Shown: positions 13,554 through 14,919 of the stretch, piece after piece | How positions within the stretch are numbered: the first letter of the stretch is position 1 | Layout: each line of letters starts with the position of its first letter | Source: a bacterium | GTDB lineage: Bacteria; UBA3054 | Assembly (NCBI GenBank): GCA_017538635.1 | Contig: JAFYIM010000474.1 | Span: forward strand, 1 to 14,919 | Direction of reading: 5' to 3' | DNA: 14,919 bases | The notes under the pieces: generated by a model | Database searches by the model: none | What the model was told of the DNA's origin: nothing | What the model saw: only the letters and a program-made list of their open reading frames with translations | Program-made: the position numbers and the translations under genes

Positions 13554-14870
13554 ATGAAAAAATTCTTTATGCTTTTGGCCCTGCTTGCCGTTTCCGGCTC
13601 CCTGATGGCCGGTGATATCTACGTTTCTCTCTCCACCGGCAAGAACAGCAAGGAAGGGACTAAAGAAGAACCCTTGAAGAGTCTCTGGAAAGCTTTGGAA
13701 AAAGCCCAGGACGGCGACACCATCCACCTCGCCGAAGGCATCTATCCCGGCAATTTGAAATGCAACTGGTTCCTTATTGACAAGCCCGTTTCCATAATAG
13801 GCGGCTACAAGGCGGACTTCTCTGAAAGAGATCCTCTCAAATACAAGACTATGTTCCAGCCCCTCAATGAAAACAACGACAAGAAAGGAACGGGCCTTGG
13901 CATTTTCACTATTGAATTTGACAAGACCAAACCGGCTCCCAAGGGCGTCAACATGGTCTTCGACGGCCTCATCTTCGACGACGGCTTAGCTCAGAGCTAC
14001 CACGCCACCAAGGGCAAACCGGAAGGCGTTGACACCGGCATGTGGCTTGAACCCCCGGCCAAGGGCGACACGCCGTTCGCCTCCTCTAAGCGTTACTTAG
14101 TTTACGCCGCTACCGCCAACAGAGCCGAAGGCGACATCACCTTCAAGAACTGCGCTTTCGTCAACGCCGGCAACATCGCCGTGAACCTCAACTGGTATAA
14201 GGGCAAAGTCATTATGGAGAACAATGTGTTCTGCAACAACCTTATGATCGGCGCCGACGTTATCAGCTCCAACCCCGAACAGGGCGCCGTGCAGTGGCTC
14301 TTCAAGAACAACACCGTCCTCTACACCTGGAGCCGCACCAGCGAGCTAAGTGACATGGGCTTCGGCGTCAGGGTCAACGCCAACATGAACTCCGAAATAA
14401 AGGACAACGTCATCGGTCTTAGCGTTCTAAGTGGCTTCGACAACACCAAAGGCCTTGACAAGACCAAAAAGACGAAACTGGACGGCAACGTCTTCTTCCT
14501 GAACCGTCAGTCCGACGCTCAGGTCACCAAGTCCCCCAGCATCATCAAAGTCAAAGTGGAAGACTTCGAGGATGACATGGAAGGCAATTTCGGCATCGAA
14601 AGCGCTCAGGAAAACACGACGCTTGAAGATCCCAACGTCTTCAAGGGTCGCCTGAACGCCCCGTACCTCAACGCCTTCCTCTCCATGAAGTATTCCGAGA
14701 CCGCGACCCTCGACACCGACAAACTGAACGCTCTCCGTTCCGTTTTGGGTCTCCCGCAGCAGGGCACGATCGTTTCCAAAGTCGATATGTTCGGCAACCG
14801 CTACCCCCTGGAAGACGCCCTGAAACTCTTCGGCGCCATCCCCGGCAAAGGCGCTCAGGAAATCAAATAA
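13554..14870 (+). CDS. Secreted right-handed beta-helix protein (DUF1565-type N-terminus)
   Basis: 438 residues with a signal peptide (MKKFFMLLALLAVSGSLMA, cleavage near 19). Right after it, IYVSLSTGKNS..GTKEEPLKSL..AL..AQDGDTIHLAEGIY (about 22-65) is the typical start of DUF1565/parallel beta-helix proteins, in which each turn of the helix adds a short strand. Later strands show the expected N/V/F ladder (FKNCAFVNAGNIAVNLNW, MENNVFCNN, FKNNTVLYTW). Catalytic residues of polysaccharide lyases or hydrolases could not be assigned, so binding or a structural role is as likely as enzyme activity. ATG is preceded by AAAGGAG (spacing 6-7). Codons are strongly C-ending, suggesting high expression. 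The last 30 residues (VDMFGNRYPLEDALKLFG) are not a known sorting signal. The 49 bases after the stop are A-rich with no complete terminator before the window ends. Confidence 0.8.
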   Translation: MKKFFMLLALLAVSGSLMAGDIYVSLSTGKNSKEGTKEEPLKSLWKALEKAQDGDTIHLAEGIYPGNLKCNWFLIDKPVSIIGGYKADFSERDPLKYKTMFQPLNENNDKKGTGLGIFTIEFDKTKPAPKGVNMVFDGLIFDDGLAQSYHATKGKPEGVDTGMWLEPPAKGDTPFASSKRYLVYAATANRAEGDITFKNCAFVNAGNIAVNLNWYKGKVIMENNVFCNNLMIGADVISSNPEQGAVQWLFKNNTVLYTWSRTSELSDMGFGVRVNANMNSEIKDNVIGLSVLSGFDNTKGLDKTKKTKLDGNVFFLNRQSDAQVTKSPSIIKVKVEDFEDDMEGNFGIESAQENTTLEDPNVFKGRLNAPYLNAFLSMKYSETATLDTDKLNALRSVLGLPQQGTIVSKVDMFGNRYPLEDALKLFGAIPGKGAQEIK

Positions 14871-14919
14871 TTTGCAAACCAAAAAAACAAAAATCGCCAA
14901 ACACAAAAAAGGCCCGCAC

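Noticed and set aside
14871..14919. Terminator after the beta-helix gene
   Set aside because: The stretch is A-rich with no stem completed before the window ends; it cannot be judged from this sequence.

Overview
The window looks like part of a chromosome from a Gram-negative-type bacterium of the PVC group (Lentisphaerota, Kiritimatiellota or Verrucomicrobiota). This is an inference from gene content: a PEP-CTERM sorting signal, large secreted proteins with thrombospondin type-3 calcium-binding repeats, a fibre-like 'PyAlhA' protein, a secreted DUF1565-type beta-helix protein and a GH36 alpha-galactosidase. No ribosomal or other taxonomic marker is present, so the phylum is not proven.

Layout, left to right. 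(1) Positions 1-1451, plus strand: the 3' part of a TSP3-repeat surface protein, followed by a good intrinsic terminator. (2) 1452-2337: an XRE-type DNA-binding protein with a near-consensus promoter and operator-like dyads. (3) 2338-2628: a non-coding stretch between converging genes, packed with inverted and direct repeats that form two large imperfect palindromes. (4) 2629-5784, minus strand: a circularly permuted ATP-grasp enzyme, with a methyltransferase/kinase-like fusion protein upstream of it. Each has a promoter region, and 23 of 27 bases match between the two. (5) 5822-11130, minus strand: a tight run of four genes for exported proteins, transcribed in the order mini PEP-CTERM protein, fibre-like protein, alpha/beta-hydrolase (lipase type), TSP3-repeat protein. 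The last is a paralogue of the protein at the left edge and is interrupted by one in-frame TAG. (6) 11131-14870, plus strand: a divergent GH36 alpha-galactosidase and a secreted beta-helix protein, each with an extended -10 promoter.

The window is dominated by cell-envelope and secreted functions. The four-gene run looks like one export or surface-display unit: fibre, hydrolase, calcium-binding repeat protein and a tiny PEP-CTERM protein. The methyltransferase/kinase-like protein and the ATP-grasp enzyme form a second, apparently co-regulated pair of unknown product. The alpha-galactosidase is cytoplasmic and probably acts on imported galactosides. No tRNA, rRNA, CRISPR array, transposase or integrase was seen. 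The points most worth following are the 27-base twin promoters, the repeat-packed convergent intergenic region, the in-frame amber codon, and the altered active-site motifs of the GH36 enzyme.
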